This document shows, in pieces, positions 14,553-22,636 of a stretch of 34,810 nt of DNA. The stretch's first letter is position 1. Each line of letters begins with the position of its first letter. The DNA is from Lachnospiraceae bacterium (GTDB lineage Bacteria > Bacillota > Clostridia > Lachnospirales > Lachnospiraceae), in assembly GCA_029054245.1 (NCBI GenBank), contig JAIDFQ010000036.1, positions 1-34,810 of the forward strand, read 5' to 3'. Below the pieces are notes generated by a model that was given only the letters and a program-made list of their open reading frames with translations, had not been told where the DNA came from and did no database searches. The translations under genes were made by a program, and so were the position numbers.

Positions 14553-15890
14553 CTACATAGGATTTATAATAGAAATATTTTCTCCATTCAACATTTTCCA
14601 AAATGTTTTTCCACTTTCTGTATGAAATGTCGTAATATATCCCTCATTGTTTGTACCAACAAACGCAAATTTAGCATTACCTCTACTATTATTTCCCATA
14701 AATTGAACATAGCCTGTCCTCACTTCACCTTTATACATATACTCAACTTTGTATCCCTTTTGTATTACTTCTTGTGCACCCTGAAGGTATTCATCTGCGG
14801 AGTTAAACATTCCTTTAAATTCATCTCCATGTTTTTCAAAATGCGATACTAATTTTTCATCAGATGAAAATGTTACGCCTGAGTCTCTGCCCACATCTTC
14901 GTTAACAGTTTCACCCCCCGCCTCCTTTGTCGCCCTATAAGCTCTTTCCCTCTCGATCCTCTCCAAATAAGGCTTTTCCGCTATCATGCACTCATAAAAC
15001 ATGAGCCCATACGCCACTTCTGTCGCCATCTGTCCCAGAACACTCAGGGTTTTCTTATTCTCCTCCTGCCATCTGTAATAAGACTTCGTTTCTATCCGCT
15101 CCGCCGTCTCCGGGTATTCCCTTCGTACCATCTCCAGCATTTCTTCATTTAAGATCCTTGCATCCCATCCCGGCACTTCCTCCATTCCGTTTATGACGCC
15201 TCTGGTCGACAGTCCCTCCACGAACAGTTCCAGCCTGCTCACATCGCATGTCACCAGCAGATGCCCCAATGCCGACCTGATCAGCTGCCCTTCCATGTCA
15301 TATTCCCCGTACAGGGATGCCATCTCCATATCCCCGTTCCGCTTTAAACTGTCCTCCAGAAAGTGGACTGCTTTTTCACACATCCCATCATGCAGGTACA
15401 GGCTCCCATACGGATCCTTCAGTATCTCCAGCAGTCCCGGATACTTCTGCTTTATCTCTCTGACCAGTGCTTCTTCCCTCAGGATTCGTGCCGCCGCCTG
15501 TCCATCCTGTCCTGAGTTCACCGGCACGATCCACATCCCGCTCTTTTTGCATGTCAGGGTAGACTTCATCGTGATAACTTCGTCATCCCCCATCAGCACA
15601 TTCTGGGGCTCGATGTTTTCCCAGCGGTCCTCCAGCTCAATCATCTGCTCACACTCAAGCCCTAATGTGCAGGTTCCAAAAGGATTGATATTCACGAATG
15701 CTTTGCTGTCCCACACATGGGCAATTGGCAGATTGTCCGTATTCAAATTATCTGACGACACAATAAGGAAACTGTGCTTAAATCCACACGGACACTTTAA
15801 TTCTGCCCCAAAGACCAAAGTCTCCGGCACATTCTCCGGTTGATTTTCCGGCTGTTCCTCCTCTTTAAAAAGCCATGAAAGAATTCCCAT
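14553..15890 (-). CDS. DUF4280 PAAR-like tip protein with RNase-like toxin C-terminus
   Basis: This 445-aa protein has three parts. Residues 1-130 are a PAAR-like DUF4280 domain (AELKCPCGFKHSFLIVSS, FGTCTLGLECEQM, CKKSGMWIVPVNSGQDGQAA) that would cap a VgrG spike. Residues 130-325 form a helical linker also found in cassettes A and B. The last 115 residues form the toxin tip with VSHFEKHGDEFKGMFNSADE and GKTFWKMLNG. The HFxKHGxEF...YL..A pattern recalls BECR-type ribonuclease toxins (inference). AGGAGGG precedes the ATG. Its immunity gene lies 17 nt downstream and the spike operon directly upstream, so it looks like the effector of that operon. Confidence 0.85.
   Translation of the reverse strand: MGILSWLFKEEEQPENQPENVPETLVFGAELKCPCGFKHSFLIVSSDNLNTDNLPIAHVWDSKAFVNINPFGTCTLGLECEQMIELEDRWENIEPQNVLMGDDEVITMKSTLTCKKSGMWIVPVNSGQDGQAAARILREEALVREIKQKYPGLLEILKDPYGSLYLHDGMCEKAVHFLEDSLKRNGDMEMASLYGEYDMEGQLIRSALGHLLVTCDVSRLELFVEGLSTRGVINGMEEVPGWDARILNEEMLEMVRREYPETAERIETKSYYRWQEENKKTLSVLGQMATEVAYGLMFYECMIAEKPYLERIERERAYRATKEAGGETVNEDVGRDSGVTFSSDEKLVSHFEKHGDEFKGMFNSADEYLQGAQEVIQKGYKVEYMYKGEVRTGYVQFMGNNSRGNAKFAFVGTNNEGYITTFHTESGKTFWKMLNGENISIINPM
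14912..15300 (-). repeat. toxin-linker repeat, copy C (in intact gene)
   Basis: This is the functional version of the linker repeat, in frame within the DUF4280 toxin. Copies A and B are its relatives at degenerate or orphan loci. Confidence 0.85.
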
Positions 15891-15904
15891 CCTGCTTCCC
15901 TCCT

Positions 15905-16429
15905 TTATCTTACCATAAATTCTTCAATCCCCATACCCCTGACCTCCCGTCTGTATGCGCTCTCCACAAAGGCAAGGCTCGCCATGACATGATTTCCTTC
16001 CGTCCCCTTCAGTAAAAATAACGGTTCTTCCTTTAACTTACTTCCGCACAGAATGCCCTTTTCTATCATGCTCCTATCCCTGCTAAGCACACTGCCCTCA
16101 TCCAGGCACTCGATCTCCGGCAGGTTGGGAACCAGATAGGGAACCGTCTTTCTGCCCCTTTCATCCAAAAGTGCGATCTGCTTAAATCGAATCCCCGGAC
16201 GATACAGCCTGATTAAATTAGCAAACTCCTTCGATACCATAAAGCAGGGGCTGCTTATGATATCCATAAGCTCCATTTCCTCCTCAAGCTCCACCTTCAG
16301 ATAAGTCCTCGCTTCCAGCGCTTCATAGATCTGCCCGTGCCGCCATATACCGGGACGCATCAGCGAGTACCAGCCGGGAAAACGCGGCTGCAGATTCTTT
16401 TTATCCGCATATATCCTGAAATACCTCAT
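15905..16429 (-). CDS. unrecognised protein of the spike/PAAR-like operon (Imm11-like?)
   Basis: This 174-aa protein contains MRPGIWRHGQIYEALEARTY, CFMVSKEFANLIRLYRPGIR and VPYLVPNLPEIECLDEGSVL. The overall pattern recalls Imm11/DUF1629-type proteins, which bind partners in injection-system gene sets, but this is weak. It overlaps the 226-aa gene by 29 nt and ends 15 nt before the DUF4280 toxin. A degraded paralog sits in the same place in the second locus (32341-32765), so it is a constant part of the toxin module rather than a tip-specific immunity gene. A tip-loading or adaptor role is inferred. Confidence 0.7.
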   Translation of the reverse strand: MRYFRIYADKKNLQPRFPGWYSLMRPGIWRHGQIYEALEARTYLKVELEEEMELMDIISSPCFMVSKEFANLIRLYRPGIRFKQIALLDERGRKTVPYLVPNLPEIECLDEGSVLSRDRSMIEKGILCGSKLKEEPLFLLKGTEGNHVMASLAFVESAYRREVRGMGIEEFMVR

Positions 16430-17081
16430 AAAATCTCTTCCTTCCCACCTGAAAAATCAGATCCGCTTCTCCCATATATTCTCCGAACAAAATCTTTACC
16501 TTCCCTGTTCCCCGGTTTTCCCCACGAAGTGTCCGAATATCCTCCGCCTTCTCTGTGCTCTCCGTATTCTCCATCTCTTCCAACGCCGCTCCCAGCATCT
16601 CCTTGATAAATGCCTTCGCCATCCGGTGGTAATAAGGCGCATATGCATAACGGATATAGTCCGTTTCGTATTCCTTCATCCTCGGAACCCTTTTCCTTAC
16701 CTGCCCTTTCAGTTCTTCCACATCCCTTTCAAAAAGACGGTAAAGCTCCTCTGCATCCCAGCATCCGGACGCAAGCACCTCTTCCCCATACATTTCCTTT
16801 CCCATCAGCTCTATCTGAATCAGATAGTTTTTCAGGAAGATGCTGCTGTGCAGGCAGGCAAAGATGAGATACTGATTCTCTCCCGCCCCGTCGATTCCTC
16901 CTGCATTTGCCCCTTTCCCTGCTCCTTCCTCAAGCACCTTTCCAAGCGCTGCAAGAAAGCCCTCCGCCATCTGGCGGCTCTTCTGCTCGCATGCAAGGAT
17001 CGTTTCCGCACTGCTTTTTTTAAACTGCTGTTCCAAAAGTTCTTTTGTCGCTTCCACGATTTTATCTTCACGTCCACTCAT
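16401..17081 (-). CDS. unrecognised 226-aa operon protein
   Basis: No family is recognised. The protein is mostly helical, Glu/Lys-rich, with KELLEQQFKKSSAETILACE, a low-complexity GAGKGANAGGIDGAG segment, a hydrophobic NQYLIFACLHSSIFLKNYLI stretch, and a closing segment VKILFGEYMGEADLIFQVGR. Its ATG overlaps the stop of the second VgrG-like gene (ATGA at 17078-17081), and its 3' end overlaps the 174-aa gene, so translation is coupled through the operon. A structural or adaptor role is possible. Confidence 0.7.
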   Translation of the reverse strand: MSGREDKIVEATKELLEQQFKKSSAETILACEQKSRQMAEGFLAALGKVLEEGAGKGANAGGIDGAGENQYLIFACLHSSIFLKNYLIQIELMGKEMYGEEVLASGCWDAEELYRLFERDVEELKGQVRKRVPRMKEYETDYIRYAYAPYYHRMAKAFIKEMLGAALEEMENTESTEKAEDIRTLRGENRGTGKVKILFGEYMGEADLIFQVGRKRFYEVFQDICG

Positions 17082-18472
17082 TGTATCCTGAATTTCCCTC
17101 CCGAAAATGTGATATCATTGTCCATGTGGAGTCCGGCGCTGCCCTGCCGGATGTCAACGCTGCTGGTTCCGGCAATGGTGAGGGAGGCATCCTCGCTGGA
17201 AATCATCATATTTCCGCCTGCAATGATGGAAATGTCCTTGTCGCTCACTAGCTGGATTCCTTTTCCGTCAATAATCCTGACCGACATCCCCTGATGGTTG
17301 GTCAGTTCCAGGCAGTCCGGCGTAAACAGCAGTTCCTTCCCATACTTTGTCTTAAACGACTTATGGTCCGGCATCCTGCGGTCATTGCCGGTCTCTAAAT
17401 GCACTGCACTGATGACATAACCATGTTCTTCCATCTGATCCGGTATCTGCAGGCGTACCCGGTCCCCTGCCTCCGGCATGCAGTACCATCCTGCCCCGTC
17501 CGGGGAAGAATAGCCTGTAGAATAAGGAAACCATCTGGTAATCTTCTGACCTGCATTTTCATCCCCCTTCAAAGAAACCTGAACTTTATCCTGCTTTATT
17601 GCCTTAACTTCCGCCTGAAAGGAACACCCTTGCTGGCAATCATTGGACACAGGCAGCACCTTGAAAGCCTCCTTCTGGCGTAAAAAGTAGGTGTGAATCA
17701 ATTCTCCCTTGCAGTATGCGCTATGGATCCGGTAGATATGACCCGCCAGATTTTCCATACGCACAAGATCCCAAAGATTGTAAATCTGCCTTGCGGATAC
17801 CTGATATTCCACATAATCCTGCTCTCTGGGCGCTCCTTCCCCGTTCGCGCCATGCTGCATAAATGCGCCCACATATCTGCTTATACGGCACTTAGCAGAA
17901 GCAGCCAATGTATGTTCCTCATAATACTGGCTGCCCACGTAATAGAAAGGACCTTCCCTTTTGATTTCAGGTGTGACCGCCAGTCCGAAACGGCTTGCAA
18001 TTCTTCTTATAAATTCCCAGTCTGTCTCTTTATACTGCAGCAGGAAGTCCACAGGTGTCTCCACACTGCCTTCGGCGATGACCCCGGACTCCCCGTAAGG
18101 CGCATTGATTGTTTTCATCACATCCAGATACGTAAGCGACTGATCCTGAAAAGAGCGGAAATGTTCTCTGCCGTCCATCAGATAAGTTCCGCTTTTCAGC
18201 TCCAATTCCAGGACATGCTCATGCTGCATCTCCTCCAGCGAAAAGCCGGCAATCATCCCCACCATCAAGATCCGCCTTATGCCGTCCTCATCTTCCGCCT
18301 CGATTTTTACCCAGATGGGGGAGGATAAAAGATACCGGTATTCTTCTGCATCTTCGTCCCTGACGGTGCCCCGCAGATGCGCCGAAGCATGCTCCCCCAC
18401 CGCCCGATTGATCTCCAGGGTTTCAATTGTAAGAAAATCAAAATGTGATATATGAATCTGTTCTGCTTTCAT
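17078..18472 (-). CDS. VgrG-like spike protein 2
   Basis: This 464-aa protein has the VgrG/Pvc8 plan. A gp27-like region (about 1-290) includes DFLLQYKETDWEFIRRIASR, the signature of phage late-control D proteins. An OB-fold (about 290-370) includes ITRWFPYSTGYSSPDGAGWY and EAGDRVRLQIPD. A beta-helix end (about 385-464) shows short repeats such as GIQLVSDKDISIIAGGNMMI. It would form the trimeric spike that carries a PAAR-like tip. GGAGG precedes the ATG at 18472; upstream codons in frame lack a ribosome site. It differs from the larger spike at 19931-21634. Confidence 0.88.
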   Translation of the reverse strand: MKAEQIHISHFDFLTIETLEINRAVGEHASAHLRGTVRDEDAEEYRYLLSSPIWVKIEAEDEDGIRRILMVGMIAGFSLEEMQHEHVLELELKSGTYLMDGREHFRSFQDQSLTYLDVMKTINAPYGESGVIAEGSVETPVDFLLQYKETDWEFIRRIASRFGLAVTPEIKREGPFYYVGSQYYEEHTLAASAKCRISRYVGAFMQHGANGEGAPREQDYVEYQVSARQIYNLWDLVRMENLAGHIYRIHSAYCKGELIHTYFLRQKEAFKVLPVSNDCQQGCSFQAEVKAIKQDKVQVSLKGDENAGQKITRWFPYSTGYSSPDGAGWYCMPEAGDRVRLQIPDQMEEHGYVISAVHLETGNDRRMPDHKSFKTKYGKELLFTPDCLELTNHQGMSVRIIDGKGIQLVSDKDISIIAGGNMMISSEDASLTIAGTSSVDIRQGSAGLHMDNDITFSGGKFRIQ

Positions 18473-18503
18473 GCTTCCTCCATTCCGCCGCGCAAGCGGC
18501 ATT

Positions 18504-19085
18504 TTAATTAGTAAGAACTTTAATCTGCGCCAGCGCCTTTAAAACCAGCGGCTTCCACTCATCATAAAAAACCATCCTACAGTTAAAGGTCCCTGCCAAA
18601 AGATATCCGCCTGCACGAATTACAAACTGTACATTATAGGTTTCTTCGTCCAGCGTAAAACTCTTGTATTCAAACCATCTCCCCGCCATCCCTTCCGGGT
18701 TAACTTCGCCCTTTTCGTAGAGCACCGTCTCCGGTGCAAGAGCGGAAACGGCTTCCTGCATCCTCCCAATCAGTTCATCCACTCCCATATCCACATCCTG
18801 CAACAGATGAAAACCAAAGTTTTCATCATATCCCGGATTTGACAAAAGAATCGGCGGGCGGTGCATACTGATATATCTGACCTTAGCGATTTTCTCCGGC
18901 ATCTGCTCAAAATGATCCGGCAATAGCATACAGAATCTTCCTTCAAACAGAGGAAACCATCTAAAGCGCAGCAGTTTTCCGCGTACAGGAATTTCATCCG
19001 CAAGCAGATCATAGTCCGCCTCCGCCCTCTGGAAACTTCTCTTAAGCATGAGAATTTTTTCGTCTGTATATTTTCCTTCTTTCAT
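18504..19085 (-). CDS. DcrB/Eag-like chaperone 2
   Basis: This 193-aa protein has FRWFPLFEGRFCMLLPDHFE, RYISMHRPPILLSNPGYDEN and a closing VQFVIRAGGYLLAGTFNCRM. The pattern (LP..F, YP..RP.., then a beta-sheet with a late W/G..G) resembles the DcrB/DUF1795 fold used by EagT6 chaperones to load PAAR effectors in type VI secretion. A second member lies just upstream (19129-19638). GGGAG lies 7 nt before the ATG at 19085. Assignment is by pattern; a structure comparison would decide it. Confidence 0.6.
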   Translation of the reverse strand: MKEGKYTDEKILMLKRSFQRAEADYDLLADEIPVRGKLLRFRWFPLFEGRFCMLLPDHFEQMPEKIAKVRYISMHRPPILLSNPGYDENFGFHLLQDVDMGVDELIGRMQEAVSALAPETVLYEKGEVNPEGMAGRWFEYKSFTLDEETYNVQFVIRAGGYLLAGTFNCRMVFYDEWKPLVLKALAQIKVLTN

Positions 19086-19128
19086 CAATAACTCCCATCC
19101 ATGCGTGCCTGCACGCATACACATCCTT

Positions 19129-19638
19129 TTATCGCATGTAATACAGTTCTTTCCTCTTGACCTCGAAGCTGAATTTCTTTTTACAGAGCTGCAGAGACTT
19201 TATGATGTTCATCGCCTGTTCTTTTCCTTCTGCATCGTCTGACATACAGCCTGCGGTACCCAGCATCATACAGCCGTTTACCGGCAGAATATACATCACA
19301 TGGAACAGCTCTTCCTCCATTCCCGTCACCCTGAAAGAGAACCAACCGCAGGTTGCCCCCTCACAATACGCCAACTGAGGCGCATCCAAAAGACTTGAAG
19401 GAGAAAGGCTCATCACCACCCAGCAGACTTCCTTCAATGCATATTCCAGCTGATTTGCCGACAGCTTCTGGGAGGCAATCAGGGAAAAGGTGCAGAACCT
19501 GTTGGTCGCCCCGTCCTCCAGAATAATCTGGGGCTTCTCCTCATACGGGTACCTGTTCTCCATTCTGTCTTTATTCATCTCCTTGAAAGACTCCGGTACC
19601 TGTACAAGGAGTTGTTCCTCAAACATTACAATTTCCAT
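19129..19638 (-). CDS. DcrB/Eag-like chaperone 1
   Basis: This 169-aa protein has FEEQLLVQVPESFKEMNKDR, YPYEEKPQIILEDGATNRFC, GWFSFRVTGMEEELFHVMYI and NIIKSLQL, matching the DcrB/DUF1795 outline better than its neighbour. It would help fold or load an effector or spike partner in the cytoplasm. GGGGAGGG lies immediately upstream of the ATG at 19638. It overlaps the 79-aa gene by 20 nt. Two such proteins and two spikes suggest pairing. Confidence 0.65.
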   Translation of the reverse strand: MEIVMFEEQLLVQVPESFKEMNKDRMENRYPYEEKPQIILEDGATNRFCTFSLIASQKLSANQLEYALKEVCWVVMSLSPSSLLDAPQLAYCEGATCGWFSFRVTGMEEELFHVMYILPVNGCMMLGTAGCMSDDAEGKEQAMNIIKSLQLCKKKFSFEVKRKELYYMR

Positions 19639-19858
19639 CTGCCCTCCCCTTTCTGTATGTTTCCATCTGATTCTTTATCTCTCTTTTGCATTCTGGGAAA
19701 GAAACCAGAAGGGAAGGATATTGTTCTCCTTTTCCACCGCACACTTGCTGTTCCATTACTGCCGCTACCCGCTCTCCTGCTTCCTTCGCCGTCAACTGAT
19801 TGACCTTATCAATGATGGGGCTCTTTCCTATCGCCCCGTTTATAACCGAATATGACAT
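19619..19858 (-). CDS. small operon protein, 79 aa
   Basis: This starts MSYSVINGAIGKSPIIDKVN and continues LTAKEAGERVAAVMEQQVCG, with a basic end. No family is recognised. GGAGGG lies 7 nt before the ATG at 19858. It sits between the first spike and the first chaperone-like gene, so a peptide-like component or regulator of loading is possible. Confidence 0.65.
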   Translation of the reverse strand: MSYSVINGAIGKSPIIDKVNQLTAKEAGERVAAVMEQQVCGGKGEQYPSLLVSFPECKREIKNQMETYRKGRADGNCNV

Positions 19859-19930
19859 GCTGCTCCCTCCTTCGCAGAAGTTCAGCCTTGCAGCTTCACT
19901 ACCACGCAATTTATAGAATGAATTTTAGTG

Positions 19931-21634
19931 TCAGATATCCTTCATGCGCCCTGCTATGGGACGGAATCCCGCCGTTATTTGTGCAATCCTGTCCTGCCCA
20001 GTGCACTGGGGAATGGCGGAGATGATTTTGATTACAGAGTCTCCCAGTTCAAAATCATTTCGTTCACTCTCCTGTTCCAGCAGCTTTTCCAGCTTAAATT
20101 CGTCCTTTTTCTTCTCCTCCCTTTCGCCGTGCATGCTCTTTTCCAACATCGTCTGCTCTTTTTCATGGGGCTCACTTCTTGTAGGAAGGCTCTGTCTCCT
20201 TAAGGCTTCCAGATTCCGGAACACTGTCTTCTTTCCCATGGCGTCCAGATTATGGCAGATATTTACCACCGCCGGCTGCCCCAGCTCTCGTTTGACTGCG
20301 GTAATCTCGCCGGGTGCATCCAGCACCACTTTCATCCCCTGCATAAAAATTTGTCCCTTTGCCTGAATCAGAATCTCTCCCTCGCTTCTGAGACTGCTCC
20401 CCATACCGTCTTCCAGCCCTATCTTCGACGCGCCTTCCTGGGCAGACAATTCCATAAAAGATGGCTGAAGCGTCAGATTTTTGTGATGGTGGGTGGCAAA
20501 CCACCGCTGATCTGGGTTCTGCGTCTTACTGCATACTGCTCCGTTCTGCCGCACGCAATGGATGCCTATAGCTTCCCTCTCGTCCTCCCCGGGAATCAGC
20601 AGCCTGATTCTGCTGCCTTCTTCCGGCATACAGTAGACCATGTTCCCATGCTCAGGCATCCATGGATACCATTGAGCGGTACTCCGTTCCTGCACCTTGT
20701 CGATATCCAGATGCACCTTCACATTTTCATCCATCCTATCCAGCACTGTTCCCTCCAGCGAGACTCCTTTTATATAGGGGTTATAACGAATTGGCATATG
20801 AAAGTGCATTGGTCCGGCAAGACGATATGTAGCGCAGAGCATTCCGTGCTTTAAATCCATGTCCGCCTCCAATACACGAAGAAGCGTACGATGATACAGA
20901 ACACTTTGCCCCAGATGGAGGACCTGACCGCTCACCACTTCATAATAAGCCGCCTTTTCTGGATTGAAATCCATTTTCCTGGCATGCTCTGCTTTCATGC
21001 ACCATTTTCCCCTAAGCGCCTCTAGGCTTACCGGATCCACCTGATTCTGGAGCCCCAGACACAGCCCCTTCCCAGCATAACTGCCTGCTGCATAAACAGG
21101 CGCATGGAGATGGGAGGACAGCCTTACCAGAAACGCCCAGTCCGTCTCCCGATACTGAATAAACGGCGCTTTCGTCACCTCATCCTGCGCGTAGGACAAA
21201 ATGGAAAAGGAATGCTCCCTGCAGATTTCCTGCATCAAATCGAAAATAGAATGCTCCCCCTGCCACGATCTGCTCTTCCTTTCCAGATCCATGAGCCAGG
21301 ACACAGAACACGCTTTAATAGAAATCGTTTCATACGAAGCTTCTCTGTCAGTATGAATCTCACTGATGATTCCAGAAAAAAGCAGTGTCCTTTCCCCGTC
21401 TACATCCGCCTCCACTGCCAAGGGCTGTCCTGTAAGCTTCATGCCGCTATTCTCCACCTCCATGGGTACAATGCCTGCCCTTACCTCCGCGATTGTATGT
21501 GCACCCATCCTTTCCCTAATAGAAAGGCTTTCCAATCGTCCCATAGGGATGTTGCATCTCACCTTTATCTCATCTACTCCGATAAATTTGTCCGTACAAG
21601 GTTCGGACTCTTTTGTCACCTCTATTTTATCCAT
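19931..21634 (-). CDS. VgrG-like spike protein 1
   Basis: This 567-aa protein starts MDKIEVTKESEPCTDKFIGV. It has a gp27-like region (ELVEGRK-type start at about 30-330, including APFIQYRETDWAFLVRLSSH), an OB-fold (STAQWYPWMPEHGNMVYCMP, EGSRIRLLIPGEDE, about 325-390), a beta-helix (GEILIQAKGQIFMQGMKVVL), and a charged C-terminal extension (KEQTMLEKSMHGEREEKKKD and beyond, about 485-567) absent from the second spike. The extension may carry or recruit cargo. GAGG lies 8 nt before the ATG at 21634. It is first in the operon. Confidence 0.88.
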   Translation of the reverse strand: MDKIEVTKESEPCTDKFIGVDEIKVRCNIPMGRLESLSIRERMGAHTIAEVRAGIVPMEVENSGMKLTGQPLAVEADVDGERTLLFSGIISEIHTDREASYETISIKACSVSWLMDLERKSRSWQGEHSIFDLMQEICREHSFSILSYAQDEVTKAPFIQYRETDWAFLVRLSSHLHAPVYAAGSYAGKGLCLGLQNQVDPVSLEALRGKWCMKAEHARKMDFNPEKAAYYEVVSGQVLHLGQSVLYHRTLLRVLEADMDLKHGMLCATYRLAGPMHFHMPIRYNPYIKGVSLEGTVLDRMDENVKVHLDIDKVQERSTAQWYPWMPEHGNMVYCMPEEGSRIRLLIPGEDEREAIGIHCVRQNGAVCSKTQNPDQRWFATHHHKNLTLQPSFMELSAQEGASKIGLEDGMGSSLRSEGEILIQAKGQIFMQGMKVVLDAPGEITAVKRELGQPAVVNICHNLDAMGKKTVFRNLEALRRQSLPTRSEPHEKEQTMLEKSMHGEREEKKKDEFKLEKLLEQESERNDFELGDSVIKIISAIPQCTGQDRIAQITAGFRPIAGRMKDI

Positions 21635-21704
21635 AGGTATCCTCACTTTTCCTCCTTTTCTTATGCGGCAATCCGCATTTTATCTTCTTTTTCATGTTGA
21701 TTTT

Positions 21705-21733
21705 ATTATAAATAAAAGACGATAAAAATTAAC
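21705..21733 (-). promoter_or_regulatory. candidate promoter of the spike operon
   Basis: A perfect TATAAT is seen on the minus strand at 21705-21710. The -35 is weak (GTTAAT-like at 17-nt spacing). It lies about 70 nt upstream of the first spike start. Confidence 0.35.
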
Positions 21734-21735
21734 TG

Positions 21736-21820
21736 GCGCAATAGCAGGCTCGTATAAGACCTTTTATTCCATCACATTTTTTACCTGCTATATCCTCTTA
21801 ACCCAACAGGCTTTATACCG
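21736..21820 (-). repeat. operon leader repeat, copy 1
   Basis: About 85 nt are shared with 32763-32847: GCGCAATAGCAG at one end, TTTTTTACCTGC in the middle, and CAGGCTTT.TACCG at the other end. It lies directly upstream of the spike operon. Confidence 0.75.
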
Positions 21821-21936
21821 ATTGATATATGCAGGAAGTTGAAAATTTGAAGTCTCCGTTTTTGTGAAGTAAATGAGATTGATTATTTTTTATATTGTAT
21901 ATACTAAGGATACACTAAACTGTATGGAGGTTTTGT

Positions 21937-22014
21937 ATGCAAGTGCAAATAAAAGAATGGGGAAATAGTCAGGGAATAAGACTGCCAAAGGAAATATTAA
22001 TAACACTGTTCTAG
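21937..22014 (+). pseudogene. MazE-type antitoxin remnant
   Basis: The frame reads MQVQIKEWGNSQGIRLPKEI then LITLF-stop. This is the start of the swapped-hairpin DNA-binding domain of MazE antitoxins. The gene ends after 25 residues and no MazF toxin follows. GGAGG lies 7 nt upstream. Confidence 0.7.
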
Positions 22015-22107
22015 GTGGTGTAATTACTTGGGTGGGGCAAATGAATAATATCCGCTCTGCGGCACTGAAAATTATCAACAAGGAATTCATTTATAGGTAA
22101 AAGCGAC

Positions 22108-22140
22108 GGCGGCGGGGTACAATGCCTCGCCGCCATTTTT
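22108..22140 (+). terminator. rho-independent terminator
   Basis: The arms GGCGGCGGGG (22108-22117) and CCTCGCCGCC (22125-22134) pair with one wobble and are followed by ATTTTT. It separates the MazE scar from the second BlaI operon. Confidence 0.75.
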
Positions 22141-22181
22141 GTCTATCTGATATTTTTGTACTCTGTGTTTGTAAAATGCTC

Positions 22182-22246
22182 TTGACAAAAGAATAACACA
22201 TCGTTATACTTTGATTATCAACACTGTGTTATACATTATGGAGGGC
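22182..22246 (+). promoter_or_regulatory. promoter and BlaI-type operator of second operon
   Basis: TTGACA (22182-22187), a 17-nt spacer and TATACT (22205-22210) form a near-consensus promoter. Dyads ATAACACA...TTATAC and AACACTGTGTTATAC overlap the spacer and the start region. This is the layout expected for BlaI repression. Confidence 0.75.
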
Positions 22247-22252
22247 AAACAC

Positions 22253-22636
22253 ATGGTACAACAACTATCTGACGCCGAACTCGAAATTATGAAAATCGTG
22301 TGGGAGAACCAGTCGGAGGTGACGCTGTTTCCCTATATCATGGACGCTTTGGCGGCCAGGGGCAAGCCGTGTCAAAAAAATACCCTGATTGTGCTGTTAT
22401 CGCGGCTGATGAACAAGGGCTTTTTGAGCGCCAAGAAAATCGGACGCCGCAACGAATATACCACGCTCGTTTCAGAAACGGAATACCAGACGGCGCAGAC
22501 CAAAAACTTTCTGGATAAAATCTACGAAGGGAGCGCAAAAGGGCTGGTATCCAATCTGATTATGGGCGATCTGCTGGCGGACGAGGAATACGAGGAACTA
22601 AAAAGGCTGCTGGAGAAAGGGAAAGAAACACAATGA
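22253..22636 (+). CDS. BlaI/MecI-family repressor, second copy
   Basis: This 127-aa paralog of the repressor at 5405-5788 starts MVQQLSDAELEIMKIVWENQ. The recognition helix region CQKNTLIVLLSRLMNKGFLS is conserved, as is the C-terminal EEYEELKRLLEKG. GGAGGG lies upstream of the ATG at 22253; a longer frame has no support. The codon use is GC-richer than the first copy, pointing to independent arrival. Its stop overlaps the BlaR1 ATG (ATGA). Confidence 0.92.
   Translation: MVQQLSDAELEIMKIVWENQSEVTLFPYIMDALAARGKPCQKNTLIVLLSRLMNKGFLSAKKIGRRNEYTTLVSETEYQTAQTKNFLDKIYEGSAKGLVSNLIMGDLLADEEYEELKRLLEKGKETQ

Noticed and set aside
15193-15843. 216-aa plus-strand open frame
   Set aside because: Antisense of the intact DUF4280 toxin gene; no start context.
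20252-20854. 200-aa plus-strand open frame opposite VgrG-like spike 1
   Set aside because: Antisense of a gene with clear VgrG features and a GAGG ribosome site; no domain.
22041-22100. MazF-like toxin after the MazE remnant
   Set aside because: Only a 19-residue frame (MNNIRSAALKIINKEFIYR) lies there; it does not resemble MazF and is followed by a terminator.
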